Positions 1-12,400 of a stretch of 64,000 nt of DNA are shown here, piece after piece. Source of the DNA: Sipunculus nudus (Eukaryota > Annelida > Sipuncula > Golfingiida > Sipunculidae); NCBI GenBank assembly GCA_026874595.1, contig CM049317.1, forward strand, positions 35,432,901 through 35,496,900, in the 5' to 3' direction. A model generated the notes under the pieces. The model was not told the origin of the DNA and did not search any database. It saw only the letters and a list, made by a program, of their open reading frames with translations. Every line of letters begins with the position of its first letter. The stretch's first letter is position 1. A program made the translations under genes and the position numbers.

Positions 1-139
1 ACTTTTTTTTATTATATATTGGTCGTTATTACAATATGAAGAGTATTTATTAAATATTGGCCGTTATTACAATATTATCCGGTTATTACATTATGTTGTA
101 ACATGCAAGGGGCTTTGAACATTCACAAACAAGTTAAAA

Positions 140-148
<9 letters not shown>

Positions 149-201
<53 letters not shown>

Positions 202-202
202 C
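149..202. repeat. (TA)n microsatellite
   Basis: A near-pure run of alternating T and A with one G interruption near its right end. The preceding ~120 bases contain short direct repeats around 'ggccgttattac'. Simple-sequence DNA; no coding potential. Confidence 0.95.
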
Positions 203-569
203 AAATATATATATACCTCATAAGGGTGATTATGTGTATATATTAGGAAGTTAGTCCAATGGTGACACAATATATGGCGTATTGAACCTACACATTAAAA
301 ATCCACAATAAAAAACACTGCACACCCCAAAACCAGATCAGTGGTTAAAACGCAGTTTTGCCAATGGATTATTTGCCATACCACAATTTAAGTCATGTAC
401 AGTGGATACTAGTGACCAAGATAAATAACAAGGCCTACATGCCTAAATGAAACTGACAATTGAGAAATAAACCAGGTATAATGCTTCAATGCTGGACCAT
501 TACTTCTCATGTATATGAACAATACAAGTACTAACCATTTTGAATAAGAAACAATTACACAAACATCAC

Positions 570-2970
570 TGCTGAAATTCTGGCATGGGTGCACACAACA
601 CAAAAATGATTGTAGCTGGAACCACCAGTCTTGTATACAACAAAGCTATCAGAGATATATTCATATGCCAAATTTCAGACTGATATATCAAAATTCCTCT
701 GAAGAAATAAGCAGGCACATACACTGTGCAAAAGTCATTGTAGGCGGCGACACCTGTCTTGTGAACGAAAGACACATAGGCAGGTCAAAATATCAGGCCA
801 TTACATCAAAATTACCTTGAGTCTGATGCATGGGGCTGATCAGGCTTAGGTGAGAAAGGCAGTTGCCCCGAGTGAACTGTGACAAATTTGATGGCTCAGG
901 CTACTGCATTTAGTGAACTCATGACCTGCACCTGGCTAGACTGAGTGAATTCTTGTCCTGTTGCATAATTTGACACAGTTGGCAGTCTGCCAAAGCTATA
1001 AATAGATCCAAGCTGAACTTTGGTGCCAAATCTGATGCAGTGGGCAGCCTGCTAACACTATAAATAGAATGCAGCTACTACACTGAGTGAACTCCTGACC
1101 CATACCTGGCTGCACTGAGTGAACTCTTGACCTGTTGCCTAATCTGATACAGTTGGCAGTCTGCCAAAGCTATAAATAGATCGAGACTGACCTCTAGCCT
1201 GTTGCAAAGTCTGAAATAGTAGCGACACCACTGCATTAGCTCATGCAGGGGCCCTGCCCTGAGGGGCATGACACCCATGATGTGATCACATGGTGCCCAT
1301 GAGGTGTTCACATGTCGCCCATGAGGTGATCACATGTCACCCATGAAGTGATCACATGCCTTGTGCTTAGCTGCACTGATTGAACTCTTGACCTATATCT
1401 GGCTGCACTGAATGAACTCTGTTGCCAATTCTGAAACAGTTGGCAGTTTCTTAACCTATTTAAAGATAAAGACACAATCTCGGAGTGTTGGTGAATCTGT
1501 TTACACATACTGACAGACTTTGGCTAAAATGCTTTTTTTTTCAAGCTGACATATTCATAAACTTTTTATCAAAATATCTAGAATAATAAAAGATGCTGTC
1601 CTTTCATTGTTAAAGGTCCGATAATTCTGCCAAAAATCATTCAAGTAAACTTGAACAAAGGCCACCTAAGAATAATTTGTGTGCAATGTTACAGAAGTTA
1701 TAATTAAAACAATAATTTTGTAGAAGAACAGTTTTGCAGTCCTCAGTTTGAAATAGACATAAAAATGGCCATAAGACTAACAAAAGCTTTTGGGTTATGA
1801 TTGAAAGAACCATGCCCTAGGATAATTCTTTTGAAAAATTGAACGATTCATCTTGACTGTTTCATCATTAACATTTTAAACTGAAAGAAGCTAAAATTAT
1901 GAGGTTTTTGCCCATAAAAAACGGTCAATGTAATTGGCACCACAAAATCTGCTCAAAGATTCGCTAAAAATTACTACAGATGCATGCCGAATGCTAAATT
2001 AAAATACAGATATATCTCATTGATGGCAAATTCTTGAATTAAGTTGAGTAGGGATACCAATAATTTATAATCCATGTACAGTTGTCTTTAAAAGCCACAG
2101 AGAGCCGAATATCCATGATTGTACCATTGCCTGGTATGATGAATAACTTTAATCATAAATCAATTTTTTTAAAGCTTTTAAAAAATTTTCTCTTAATATA
2201 AACCAAAGATAACCTGAAATCTAAATGTCTATTGGCATGATGGAATAGATGCTGATAAACTGGTGCCAGACTAGATGTATCTGCTTCACACAGCTTACAT
2301 ATATGGTAAAATGACTCAATTCAATCTTTATAATTGAGCCAAAATTCATTCTTTGGAACCATAAAAGACAATTATTGTAAGAATTATTCAGAGGATTATT
2401 CTTGTAAAATATTAAACAAATTTGCCTCAGTGGCGTCAGTCAAATAACGTTTTACAGGTTTACAACTCATTTGGAAAATACAGCAAAATGGCTAAGTTAA
2501 GCTTCTCATAACTCAGCAAAAAATCACTGAACCAAAACCATTTGAACAAACTTGAATTATCAACATCTAAGGGAATTAATGTGTGAGATTTAAGAATTTG
2601 GCTCAGTGGTTTTTGAGAGGAAGATCTTTGTAGCCACTGAGCGAAAATGGGCTGTTATGGCATATGACTAAATTCAGCTTCCCATAACTTAGCCAAAAGT
2701 CACTGAACAGAGACCATTTGAACAAACTTCAGAAAGCACGACCCTAGGATCATTTCTGGGCGATATTAAACATTTTGGCCATATGGTTTTAGAGAAGTTT
2801 TTTGTAGCCCTCAGTGTGATACAGGCACTGATGACCCCGTACAAAAATGGCAGATGCAGGTGGCGCCACCAATACCTCAATTTCAGATATGACTGTAGGT
2901 GGCGCTACCATTCTTGTATACGAGATAAAGACCTGTAAACGCTCGAAATACCAGGCCAATACAGAGAGGT
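570..2970. repeat. Dispersed repeat family C, copy 1
   Basis: A non-coding repeat related to 31,660-33,290 and 40,700-41,770. Shared phrases include 'gactttggctaaaatgct', 'ccatttgaacaaactt' and the GC palindrome GGTGGCGCCACC (perfect at 2,859-2,870, one mismatch near 2,891). Its middle (about 900-1,460) is a loose tandem array of a unit with 'gttggcagtctgccaaagc' and TATAAATAG. No open frame with recognisable protein similarity. Its exact ends are not resolved, and I could not assign it to a transposon class. Confidence 0.7.
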
Positions 2971-3284
2971 GCATGGACGTACGCTAAAAACGAAAAAACG
3001 ATTGAAGATGGGATCATCAGTCCTGTGCATGAAAAAGCCATTTAAGACGTGTGTGCATGCACAATTTCAAGCCAACACATCAAAGATGCAAGTGATTTTC
3101 ATTAAAAGTGGATTCCATGCTAAAACGATTGCACAACCAGTCTGTTGTACAAGATTATCACTCACACTGTGGTACGGAACTATTGAATAGCAAATATCAC
3201 TTGTATGTACTGTTTTACTTATGTTAGTCATATAGATAAACTTTATTTATTTTTTATGGATTTTACAACTAGTTATAATTACTA

Positions 3285-3474
3285 ATACGAGGCTACCCAT
3301 GGCTCAGATTTTGGCGCTCGGTAGTCGGTAAGAGTGGAGGAAACCAGAGGACCCGGAGAAAACCACCGGCCTTGGACGGGCCACTACAACCCACTCTCAT
3401 AGCCACATCGGGGATAGTACCCCGGTCGCCAGCGGAGAAGGCCGAGCGTTTTACCACTCAGCTATCCAGGCCCC
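3285..3474 (-). mobile_element. tRNA-derived SINE-like element
   Basis: Read on the minus strand from 3,474, the sequence begins like a tRNA: 'ggcctggatagctgagtgg' resembles a pol III A box, followed about 40 bases later by a weak B-box-like 'ggtactatccccg'. A GC-rich body rich in 'tttcctcc'-type motifs follows, a common layout in metazoan SINEs. It sits directly beside a TA microsatellite. It is not a functional tRNA gene, since acceptor-stem pairing is absent. Confidence 0.55.
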
Positions 3475-3487
3475 TGGATATACATGT

Positions 3488-3491
<4 letters not shown>

Positions 3492-3568
<77 letters not shown>

Positions 3569-3642
3569 TCATACATACACAAACAGTTAGATAGATAGAT
3601 TGATAGATAGATAGATAGATAGATAGATAGAGAGAGAGAGTG
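3492..3642. repeat. TA and GATA microsatellites
   Basis: Two adjacent simple repeats: (TA)n interrupted by 'aaa' at about 3,492-3,570, then (GATA)n grading into (GA)n at about 3,590-3,645. Directly adjoins the SINE-like element. Confidence 0.9.
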
Positions 3643-4350
3643 AGAGAGATATAGATTGCATTATAGACATACCATTACGCCGTGTCTCGGTTGACCGCTG
3701 TGTATACTTTCATGTTTAAACCACACAGTTCTGATTTACGATAAAGCACGTGTTGAATTCCTTGACCCTGTGGAAGATAGCACGCGTTCATTCTCAAATT
3801 TGACCGAAAATGTGACACATACATGACATTTCTCATCTTGTTGTCACATACTGTATAACATAACCTAATACCATATAGGCTTAATAAAGAGATTAATTTA
3901 TGGAAGAAAATCAACATATTTTGTAATCTGATACAAAGCCCTAGGGTAATTTAATCGGCATGTAATAAAATTATCTGCATAAAGCTGGTGTCTGATCCAT
4001 ATGAAAAAAATTACAACTGCGCAACATCAGAGGACTGCCAGGTAGTTGCCTGCAAGAACCTATTAAGCTAACTACGAAACTTTAAACGTGTAGGGCAGTG
4101 TCACCCGTTTCATTATATGGATCAAGGGAACAGAGCCAAATTTACATAACTTAAAACTATTTATGAAATTTGTTCACAACCTCTTATTACAACCTAGCAC
4201 AACTTGTGGCATTACATAATATCAGGGTGGACCAAAATACTGGTCATTTTGTGTGTCAATAATATGTGATCAAATAAGGCACATTTCTATAACCCAGTGC
4301 AATTTATTTGTTTAGCACCCCCCGAACTGTTACAACAGATGCACGAAGAA

Positions 4351-4541
4351 TATAAAAGCCCTCGAAGCAGTTTCGAAACAGGACCTGTCTGGATCTAAAG
4401 CGGTTGCAATATTTGTCATGTCAACAGACGCATTCTGTGAAAAGCACTAAATTTCAAAAGGTTAACTCTTAGAAACTTGTTTTGGCCATATGCTGAAGTA
4501 CAAAATGTGTCTCCAAAAGACAATGCGATGCCTCTGAACAA
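4351..4541 (+). promoter_or_regulatory. Candidate TATA promoter and 5' exon
   Basis: TATAAAAG at 4,351-4,358 is followed, about 190 bases later, by a near-consensus splice donor (ACAA|GTAAGTAA, junction after 4,541). The interval has only very short open frames, so any exon would be untranslated leader. It could be an upstream non-coding first exon for the CTLD locus that starts at 9,031 on the same strand, but nothing in the sequence links them. Chance occurrence in AT-rich DNA is possible. Confidence 0.25.
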
Positions 4542-4549
4542 GTAAGTAA

Positions 4550-7500
4550 TAGTTGTTTGAAGAGTAGTAACATCTATGACCAACACGTCCTGTGCTTTAG
4601 GTTGTTTTTTTGGTGGGTAGATAATCTATCCTTTCTACGATCGCTGTCGTCTCTCTGCTGCACATCTATTTTATAGTAAGCATATCACGGTAATTATCTT
4701 ACGAGACGCATCCTGCGGAACACATAGCATTATCAATCTTAGCATTATGCGCTAAACTTTTTTTCAGGATTCTTCAATTCTCTATATTTCAGAGATTGCC
4801 CAGCCTTCATAAACACCATATTAAATGCAGGACACTGGTTTATTACCTGATAATTTTTGTCAAAATGAAGTCATCCAAAAATATAAAAATCTGATTTTCC
4901 TCAAACACTTTGTACTACTTTATCATATCTAAAAGACCCCTTTAAGACCTTTTTATTCATTCATCCGTTTCTCATAACACGAACCGATTAGCTGCCTTGG
5001 CATTGTGTTTTCTACATGCTCGTCTATCTGTTCAGCCGCGACTATTAAAAGTTGGCATATTTTAATAAATGTATTCTTGGTTCCTGCTTGCCAAGAATAT
5101 GGTTCAGTCACCTGAATATTTCCACATGTTCCTCTGTCTTCTGCCTATCGTTACTCTTCCGGCAAGTGTCTCCTCATTTGTTTGGCAACTATGACGTCAA
5201 ATTGTTTTGTAGAGTTTGATTTGTAAAGTTAATTAATATGAAAATCTTATCATAGTCGTAACAAACCATAATCCTGTGGTGACTTCTAATGCTTAATAAA
5301 ACTAATCCTAACAGTTCACCTCTAGCCTGAATATAACATTATTTGATTTACTTTGATACAACATGGGAATTGTGTCTTCTATACTCTAACCATTTCTAAT
5401 AGGGAAGGCCTGATCATCGATATTTGTGTATGCAAAAACTTATTCTCGGATCAACATACTCAATATGTTTCACCGACCAGTGACGAATCCCGCGATAGTT
5501 TTGTCAGTGCTACCGTTTCCCAGGAATTGATCTTATAAAATGCGTTGAAACTAAATTATACGAACCAAACAATCGAACGACGCTTCTTCTGCGTGCTCAC
5601 GAATATTATAATTGTCTTCCGTATGCTTATTAGGGTATATTAACAATATATAGATAAACTGTGCGCGCTAGATAAGATCAGTCAATCAGGCTACTTGGCC
5701 AAAGTGCACGTATCTTTTTACACCAATATATTTGCTAGTATGTGTGTATACATTGTCTTGGAAAACGTCAGGAACAACGTTATCGGGACACCCGTAGAGA
5801 CGTTACATTTGTTTATCACAAAGGTGACACTAGAATTTAGCTGATAATAAATTGCCAAAACCGACCTGGCCTTCTTGACTACATCTCTGTATATCAAGTA
5901 ATGACTCCGTTTTTGTACGTTCACTTAGTCGTGATCGTATTTAATTTACAGGTCATAATATTTCATAGTAAATGTTACATACTTCAAATATAATAACATA
6001 CTTTTAAGGAATTGGAGCCCTTTGAACCTTTTTTAATAAGAATCAGAATAAAAATAATTTCTTAAAAGAGAACCAGTTCATTTTTTTGTATTCATTGTAA
6101 CACTGATATCAAGGAATTAAAAGTTAACATGATTAAGACGAGCTCTACTATTTTGTTCATTCATACTGTCATCAACTTGTAAATGATTTTACAAATTATG
6201 AATTTAACCCCCTCCAGACAGATCCACCTGACTCACAGGAAATCTTTATTTACATATCAGACCTGTTTTGTCATCGTAAAAATAGCAATCATTTTGCCAA
6301 TATCCCTATTTACAATATGGCTGTGGAATTTATGTAAGAAGATGTTCTCGAAGTTTTGCCAGTAATATTATAACTTCTTTACCCCTTCTTAGCCCCTGCA
6401 CCACAGTGCGTTTATGTGTTTCAATGCCCTACAGACTTGGCAGATGAAGGGATTTGACCAATGGCACCAAGTACCTTTTATGGTAGGCGCAAAGCTTAAG
6501 GTGACTGAAAAAAAAACAAATGAATTAATCAACGTGGTGGTATACAAATAAAAAATAGTTATTAACTGCATTGTGTTTATTACTGCAAAATAAATGGTCG
6601 GCAAACTAGAAAGCGAGCAATACAAGCTGCATCAGATACCTTTTTGTTCTTATATTTGCGAAACATGTCCCATTAATTTCAATAAAACGTGTGCAGTATC
6701 TATAGTACCTTTTTCTTTGTGAACAAAGTAGACTGCGTACATATAACAATAACACTTCATGAGAGGCGATTCAGTAACAGCAGCACTGTGAGAACTAGTC
6801 CTTTTCTAGTATGTGTGGTAATTGTACTCCAACAAACCGAAATAATCCATGTCATTTCCTATCTATAAGGTTAAATCAACAGTTGACATCAATACCCGGC
6901 CTATGAAACAAACGACACCCGAAGTTTTGTGTACTGTGTCAGATACATCATCATCACTTCAGGGTAATCAAAAAGGCATGGTCACTATTTATACGTCGAG
7001 GAAATAATGTGTATTTATTGGTTAACAAATGTATACAATATAGGCTTCTTTGAAATATTCACATGCTGAGTGTATTTTCTTAAGCTTGTTCAATCAAATA
7101 TTTCAATTAATTATATATAGTAAATCATCGGATTAGGAACCTTGCTTGGAAGTCTTAGACTTATGACTGACTTATAATATTGAGCTAAGTAAAATACAAT
7201 ATAACTCAGGAAAATGAGAATAAAGAACAAATAAAAAAGAATGCTTACATATCATATGTCACCTTTGGTTGTTCAGGTCACGTACAGAACTTCTTATCTG
7301 ATCTCTTCTTAAAACGGTTGAAGCGAGGTTGTGAAAAGTCAGTGGCACTAAAAAGTAATTTTGGTTTAAACGTATTGAAAATATAAACATATTTAATACT
7401 GATACATATTACCAAGCCTTATTTCAGGTATTATAAAAAGGTTGATATATACTGGAGCCAAACTACGAAACTGTAGCAAAAACTTCACAGTTTGCAAAAT

Positions 7501-9000
7501 GTATCTACAAATAGGTATAAAGATGGATGTAGGTGGTTTTCCCATGGGTTGCACAGGTTAAAAGACTATCTAAGATCAACAAGTTAATGAAATTAAGGGT
7601 TAACTATGGTGAGTTATATTAATCATCGTTTTCACACATGAAGTAGACTGACCCTGTCGATGTAATGGTTAAGACTTTATTCCTCCCACTAACAGCTCCA
7701 TCAGACTTGCTCTTGCGACGTCGCAACGCTTTTAACAGGAACTGTCCCTTCGCCCCAAAATTAAATATCTAAATTACGGATCGCTGGCCGACTGTTTCAT
7801 CAAGAGCTGGCACTGAGTTGCGTCTATCGTTACATGAAATCACGTTTTATTTTGCGCATTTTAGTTACAAATGTAACTACTAAAGCCAAGACGGATCTAC
7901 ACATGGAGTGGTCATTTTCTAAAATAAGGGGGTTAATATCGGACAAATTTTGCTTCGTCGGCTTATCGATCCTTGAGAATTCAAACTGGTATTAAACTAG
8001 ATATTTAAAATTTCTCTTTCTTTTAAGACCAAACGCACTACGGGGTAATATCGCACACCACCTGGGTAAAATCGGACACCAAACCAAACATCAACATATA
8101 AAATCATGAACCATCTGTTTTCACGGATTTAGTACAGTTCTCACCAGATTTGCGATTTAGAGGCTACCTAAAACTGTTTTTTTTTTTATGAAAACGTGAC
8201 GGCATCGCTATTCGTCCAACTAGGTTTTTCTAGCAATGAACACAGTGTCCTATATAGACCATTATTTCACTAACTGGTGACCACAACTTTCACTATCGTG
8301 TTTAACAGTAACCTTTATAGATAAGAGGCCTAAGAGTTCATGTTTTGTCAACTTAAAAATAACGTTTTCGACAACTAATCGGTTTGGATTTATTTTAACA
8401 ATTAGGCTAGACACACTTCTGTTGCATTATAGGCCTGGTTCAAAGCGAAACGTCTTTAGCCTTTATTATTACACATGTGCACAATTTGACCCAGAGATAG
8501 GTCTACCGGTACATAAAAACATTGATAAACATATACAATTATAATCTTTTCCGATGTAAGTGAATTTGTAGGTATTAGAAAAATATAGTTATGAAGTAAA
8601 TATGAAGTGTATAGGAAACCATGTTATTATTAACTATTTATTCCATGCTGTAACTACAATGCGCTTATGAATGTTTACCCGGAGGTTCTACGATGCGAAC
8701 AGTGCTTACACAATGATGTTGAATTTATCCATTAAAACATTTAATATTCGGAATTAATTAAATATGGATCACTCGTTGACATAAACTGCCAATAAGCATG
8801 TAACATCGAGTTTATTACTACATTTAGAAAAACATTGTTTGTTCCCAGGATTAGTTCTCTATTTATGGACTTCGTGGAAAACCTTCCGCGGAGGATAACT
8901 TGGCACTATAAGCATCTGCTGGTTAGTTGATTCATCATTAATATCTATTCGAAAAGACAACTAAGGCTGAGCAAGGGCTAAAGGAATATTCCATCAGGAA
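4550..9000. other. Stretch with no recognised gene
   Basis: AT-rich, apparently single-copy DNA. Open frames are short (60-80 codons) and their translations show no domain or composition I recognise. No array, inverted terminal repeat or RNA gene was seen. Confidence 0.6.
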
Positions 9001-9030
9001 ACAACAACAACTGAACATTGTCATCTCGGC

Positions 9031-9127
9031 ATGACTGCACTTATGGTCATTATTATGCAAATGGTTTATATGATTCTGTTTATGGTGATAGCTGTCTATA
9101 TTAGATATATGTCTGTTCAAGTATTAG
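9031..9127 (+). CDS. CTLD locus exon 1: signal peptide or signal anchor
   Basis: Opens at ATG 9,031 and encodes 32 residues plus one base, dominated by a hydrophobic stretch (residues 4-24, rich in Met, Val, Ile and Leu) followed by Arg. That is the composition of a secretory signal or membrane anchor. It ends at a perfect donor, TTAG|GTGAGT, leaving one overhanging base (phase 1). All downstream lectin exons begin in the matching phase, which is the main reason to place it in the same gene. No cleavage site is certain, because the hydrophobic run lacks a clear small-residue -3/-1 pattern. The gap of about 1 kb to the next recognised exon may hide a further short exon. Confidence 0.5.
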
Positions 9128-9419
9128 GTGAGTATGATGCCATGAACAGACAAAATCACTTTCCTGATGTAATACATATTTTGAGAGCTATGGTAAAACA
9201 ACAGGTTCATGATCCATACTGCGAAAATGCATGCTATTTTACCCATCAGACTATACAAATGAATATCAGTCGACATAAAACTGTTAGTATGTACTGTAAA
9301 TATTAGGTTCTAGCTAAGTCTTAGTGAAAATAACGCTCCCGAGGCATTGGAAATCTTGCGCTTCTTAAGAAGCAACTAATTTTCGCGCTGCCAGCTTTGA
9401 CCGTTTATGATATATTTAG

Positions 9420-9431
9420 ACACCAGATGGC
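9420..9431 (+). promoter_or_regulatory. CTCF-like motif
   Basis: ACACCAGATGGC matches 11 of 12 positions of the classical CTCF core (CCASYAGRKGGC). A weaker match on the same strand sense lies at 9,894-9,905, read from its complement. The surrounding 9.4-9.95 kb is richer in CpG and CCAAT-like boxes than its flanks. Motif match only; binding is not shown. Confidence 0.3.
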
Positions 9432-10159
9432 GGTTCGTTGTCCGCTGAAATAAACGTGCGTATGATGTGACAAGCAGCCAATTAGATGCCAATAAACAAA
9501 GACTCGACAGGCATCCTGGCTCCGGTCGAATTTAAATTGCTCCCTCTGCATTCTCGCATCATCGACCGAATCGATTATGACATTATGACTGTGTTAGCGT
9601 AGCCATGTATCTGTTGTCTGCAGAACTGAAACAAGCCAGCGAGGTGTGCACGCAGCCTTTGTTGTTACGTTTCGTTTGAATTACAGCTCACCGGCCGAGC
9701 ATCCTACGTGCCCAAGGCCCAAGGCAAACCATGTCAGGGGCAATTCTCTCTGAGCCTGTGGCCTGTTCAGACGGTTACGCGGGGCGATGAGCTGTCACTC
9801 AAAACGAAATAAACATGATTGGCTCCGTGTATTCCTCGCTTGGCTTTGTCTTCCAGCACAAGGTCTCATCTGATTGGACAAAAATACAGTGCTCCCCTCT
9901 GGTGTAGGAATTCAGGATACGAGGTCATAACAAACAGCGCCTTACGATATAGGTAGTAGCCCTATAGGTAAAGCGCTGTGTAAAGAGCGTGAGTTAAAAT
10001 TGGGTATCTCAGAAAAATGATCATGATGTGACAACTCAAAAGCAATATGTCCTAGATACGAGTTCACATATGCTGAAATAAGTAATACCATTTGAACAAG
10101 ATATAAGCCGTCATAAATAGTGCTTTATTTTCGTCCGAATTAAAAATAAAAACATATAG

Positions 10160-10337
10160 CCCAGGTCATAGTTATGGGAGGACCTGCGGTCACAATTGCG
10201 GCTTGCCTATTATCAAAAATCTTAGCGACTACAACAGACTCATTGATAGAATGAATAGAGAAAAACAGATGCAACATGGCTTGGATTACCCAGGATATGG
10301 CTAGGAAATTTCACGTGGCTGGATGGTTCACTTCACA
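10160..10337 (+). pseudogene. CTLD 1, N-terminal exon (type I, frameshifted)
   Basis: First half of the first C-type lectin-like domain of the locus. After an 'atatag' acceptor the frame encodes an Ala-rich stretch with Cys and 'SKILATTTDSL', as expected for helix 2 of a CTLD. It then hits TGA at 10,252-10,254. In another frame the exon ends with 'TWLGLPRIWLGNFTWLDGS', the canonical WIGL core plus the W-x-DG motif. The donor is ACA|GTAAGTA in phase 1. The length, 178 nt, is one base more than a multiple of three, consistent with one net +1 shift. Known function of the family: extracellular carbohydrate or ligand binding. Inference: this copy is broken as sequenced. Confidence 0.6.
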
Positions 10338-10420
10338 GTAAGTACTATACATATACGGACAATTTCTCTTTAAGCTAATTATTGTAACTCAAAAATAATA
10401 AATCATATTTTTCCACGCAG

Positions 10421-10546
10421 CTGATCAGTCGCTGTATGGGACCACAAACTCGGCAAAACACTATGCATAATTGGACCTTAATCACGCAAAGATACAGCCT
10501 GCTGCATGTTATAACCATAGCATCAGCGTACTCTGTCAATCTTAAG
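10421..10546 (+). pseudogene. CTLD 1, C-terminal exon (type I, two stops)
   Basis: A 126-nt exon, exactly the length of the C-terminal exon of CTLD 3, bounded by 'ttttccacgcag' and AAG|GTAAGA and phase 1 at both ends. The final part reads 'ACYNHSISVLCQS', with the same Cys-x8-Leu-Cys-Gln spacing as CTLD 3. The upstream conserved Cys is replaced by Tyr. Two in-frame TAA codons (10,468-10,470 and 10,543-10,545) interrupt it. The strict match in length, phase and cysteine spacing makes homology convincing even though the exon cannot be translated whole. Confidence 0.6.
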
Positions 10547-10926
10547 GTAAGATGCAAAAAGATCTGGAGGCCTCCGCATTTAGATATTAGAAACTCCCGG
10601 TATATTTATTTACCAGACCATAAAGTATTGAATTACAGACGTTTGAATTTGCTTTAGAAATTTAAATTAACTTCACTGGAAATCTCTTACACGTAATTAT
10701 TTTAATTCTTTCCTAAATCTGTTTCTTTGTCATGTCTCATTTATAAGACCACACTGCTATGAACTGAATTTAGTTAATTTGATCTCTTAAGGATGTCGGA
10801 CGTGTTCTGATATATATTAAAAAAATTGTGTCAAAATTGGCGATTTTTGTTTCATCCCGAAAACGTTAATGGTTAATTGGATAAACGCGAAGGGGCTCTG
10901 CTACACATACGGATGGACTCTGGCAG

Positions 10927-11041
10927 TTATTTCACAAAAAAACTGTTTTAGCTAGGCTAGCTGGACGTCTCGGAAAAAGACGCGCCATCGGGGAATGTTT
11001 GCTTGGTCTTCGGAGAGACGATTGGCTATACAAATTAGCAG
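10927..11041 (+). pseudogene. CTLD 2, N-terminal exon (type II, degenerate)
   Basis: Weakest of the lectin exons. It ends in 'CLLGLRRDDWLYKLA', which aligns with the WIGL core of neighbouring CTLDs (Trp to Leu), and stops at GCAG|GTGAGG in phase 1, matching the next exon. The upstream part reads sensibly only in a second frame (a 'SWTSRKK' segment), and the exon is shorter than its homologues (about 115 versus 180-206 nt), so part is deleted or unrecognised. The start is approximate. Confidence 0.4.
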
Positions 11042-11325
11042 GTGAGGGTTTATATGTAATATACGGAGAAAGATTGCGACACCAGTTTGAAACTCTAATC
11101 GAAAGTAACAAGCGACATATTTGAGGATATATGTAACACGAAAAGACTATCATGGCGACAATGATAGTTCCATTATTTACCTGGATAAATTGGTCACACA
11201 ACTCCCTTACATTTTACTAGGTGTTTTATTATCCCTGATTGTTTATATACTTTTAAATTTAATATAAAATCCATGACAAATTATTTAAAGTGTGCTTTCA
11301 TTTTTTTAATTCCATGTTTATACAG

Positions 11326-11472
11326 ACGATCTTTCCATACACCATTATTCTTTGGCGGAAAATCACCCTGGTTCAAGAGGAAACTGCACTTTAATAAAAC
11401 GTCTAAAGGGAGATTTTGTATGGGAAGCGAGGAACTGTGAAGAAACTTTTCCGGCATTGTGTTCATCCTCAT
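11326..11472 (+). CDS. CTLD 2, C-terminal exon (type II)
   Basis: A 147-nt exon open throughout, with acceptor 'tttatacag' and donor T|GTAAAT, phase 1 at both ends. It encodes 'AENHPGSRGNC', then 'FVWEARNCEETFPALC'. These are the long-loop and terminal strands of a CTLD, including the last two disulphide cysteines and the W preceding them. It is closely similar to the C-terminal exon of CTLD 4, except that the Trp before AEN is Leu here. The Ca-site triplet is HPG rather than QPD or EPN, so classical sugar binding is not predicted. Confidence 0.7.
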
Positions 11473-11698
11473 GTAAATTAGAAAACTTTTTTTAAACAAA
11501 GTTATATTTATTTGAGATAATGTAATTTGTCAAACCCTTGTTTTTTTGCCAGTCGCAGATTCAGCTGATTTTGAATATTTTCGGGTTTGAACTTGAAATA
11601 AACACGTCTGACCATTCCCTCGTAAAAGTTAAAACTAGTTAGTAATAGTTAGTTTTTCATACTGAAAATATAATCCGTTTAAACTTTCGCGTCTGAAG

Positions 11699-11890
11699 TG
11701 TCAATGTGCAAGCAGAAGAAGACAGACTGCACTGTTTGTGGAAAACAGTGTATGGTTTCATTCATCAGGACAAAAGAAGAATACAAAAACGCTATAATAG
11801 CCATGAAATCAGCACATTTGGATGTCATTTGGCAAGCACTGATAAGAGTGTTACTCAAGGAATTTCAGTGGCTAGACGGCACTAATTTGT
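11699..11890 (+). CDS. CTLD 3, N-terminal exon (type I)
   Basis: A 192-nt exon open in one frame. It carries two Cys-x2/3-Cys clusters, then 'SFIRTKEEYKNAI', the conserved beta2-alpha2 region of CTLDs, and 'IWQALIRV', the WIGL equivalent. It ends with 'FQWLDGT' and donor T|GTAATT in phase 1. The acceptor after 'gtctgaag' is poor, so the left edge is uncertain by up to a few tens of bases. Together with 12,079-12,204 it makes a full domain of the same type as CTLD 1. Confidence 0.65.
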
Positions 11891-12078
11891 GTAATTTTAT
11901 AAACATGCCCTAGTGAAACGAGGAATGGTTGTGTTCCATGTATATAATCACCATTTGATTTGTACGATTTCGTTTATGAAGAGGATATACCATGATAATT
12001 CAATTAATTTTGAAAACAAAATTGATTGCCTCAAAATTAATAAAAGTAGAATATTTATATTTTTTTTATACTGTACAG

Positions 12079-12204
12079 CAAATATATTTCGAAATCCTCG
12101 GCAATATAATAATGAAAACTGTGCTACATTGAACTTTTTGGAATGAACCCTTGAGAAAAGACCATGTCATGTGTTAGAGGCCGGAGCCCTTTGCCAAGCC
12201 AAAG
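12079..12204 (+). pseudogene. CTLD 3, C-terminal exon (type I, one stop)
   Basis: A 126-nt exon with acceptor 'actgtacag' and donor AAAG|GTAAGT, phase 1 at both ends. It encodes 'YNNENCATLNFLE', then an in-frame TGA (12,144-12,146), and resumes with 'RPCHVLEAGALCQAK', the canonical end of a CTLD. Everything except that one codon fits a functional exon, so this is either a recent nonsense mutation or a sequence error. Confidence 0.7.
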
Positions 12205-12400
12205 GTAAGTTTATATTATTTACATGTGCCATAATTTTCCGTTCTTTATGAGATTGAAATGTTATAGGTACCACCAATAAAAAAATGGGAGTGTCTGTTA
12301 ATAAAATAATATGTGTTCATCATTATTGTATAATTTATTTTATTTATTCCATTTTTTTAATACACAGTTTGTAAGGCTTGCTCAGAAATTCAGCAGTCAG

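Noticed and set aside
3285-3474. Functional tRNA gene
   Set aside because: A- and B-box-like segments are present, but no cloverleaf can be drawn and the sequence continues into a SINE body.
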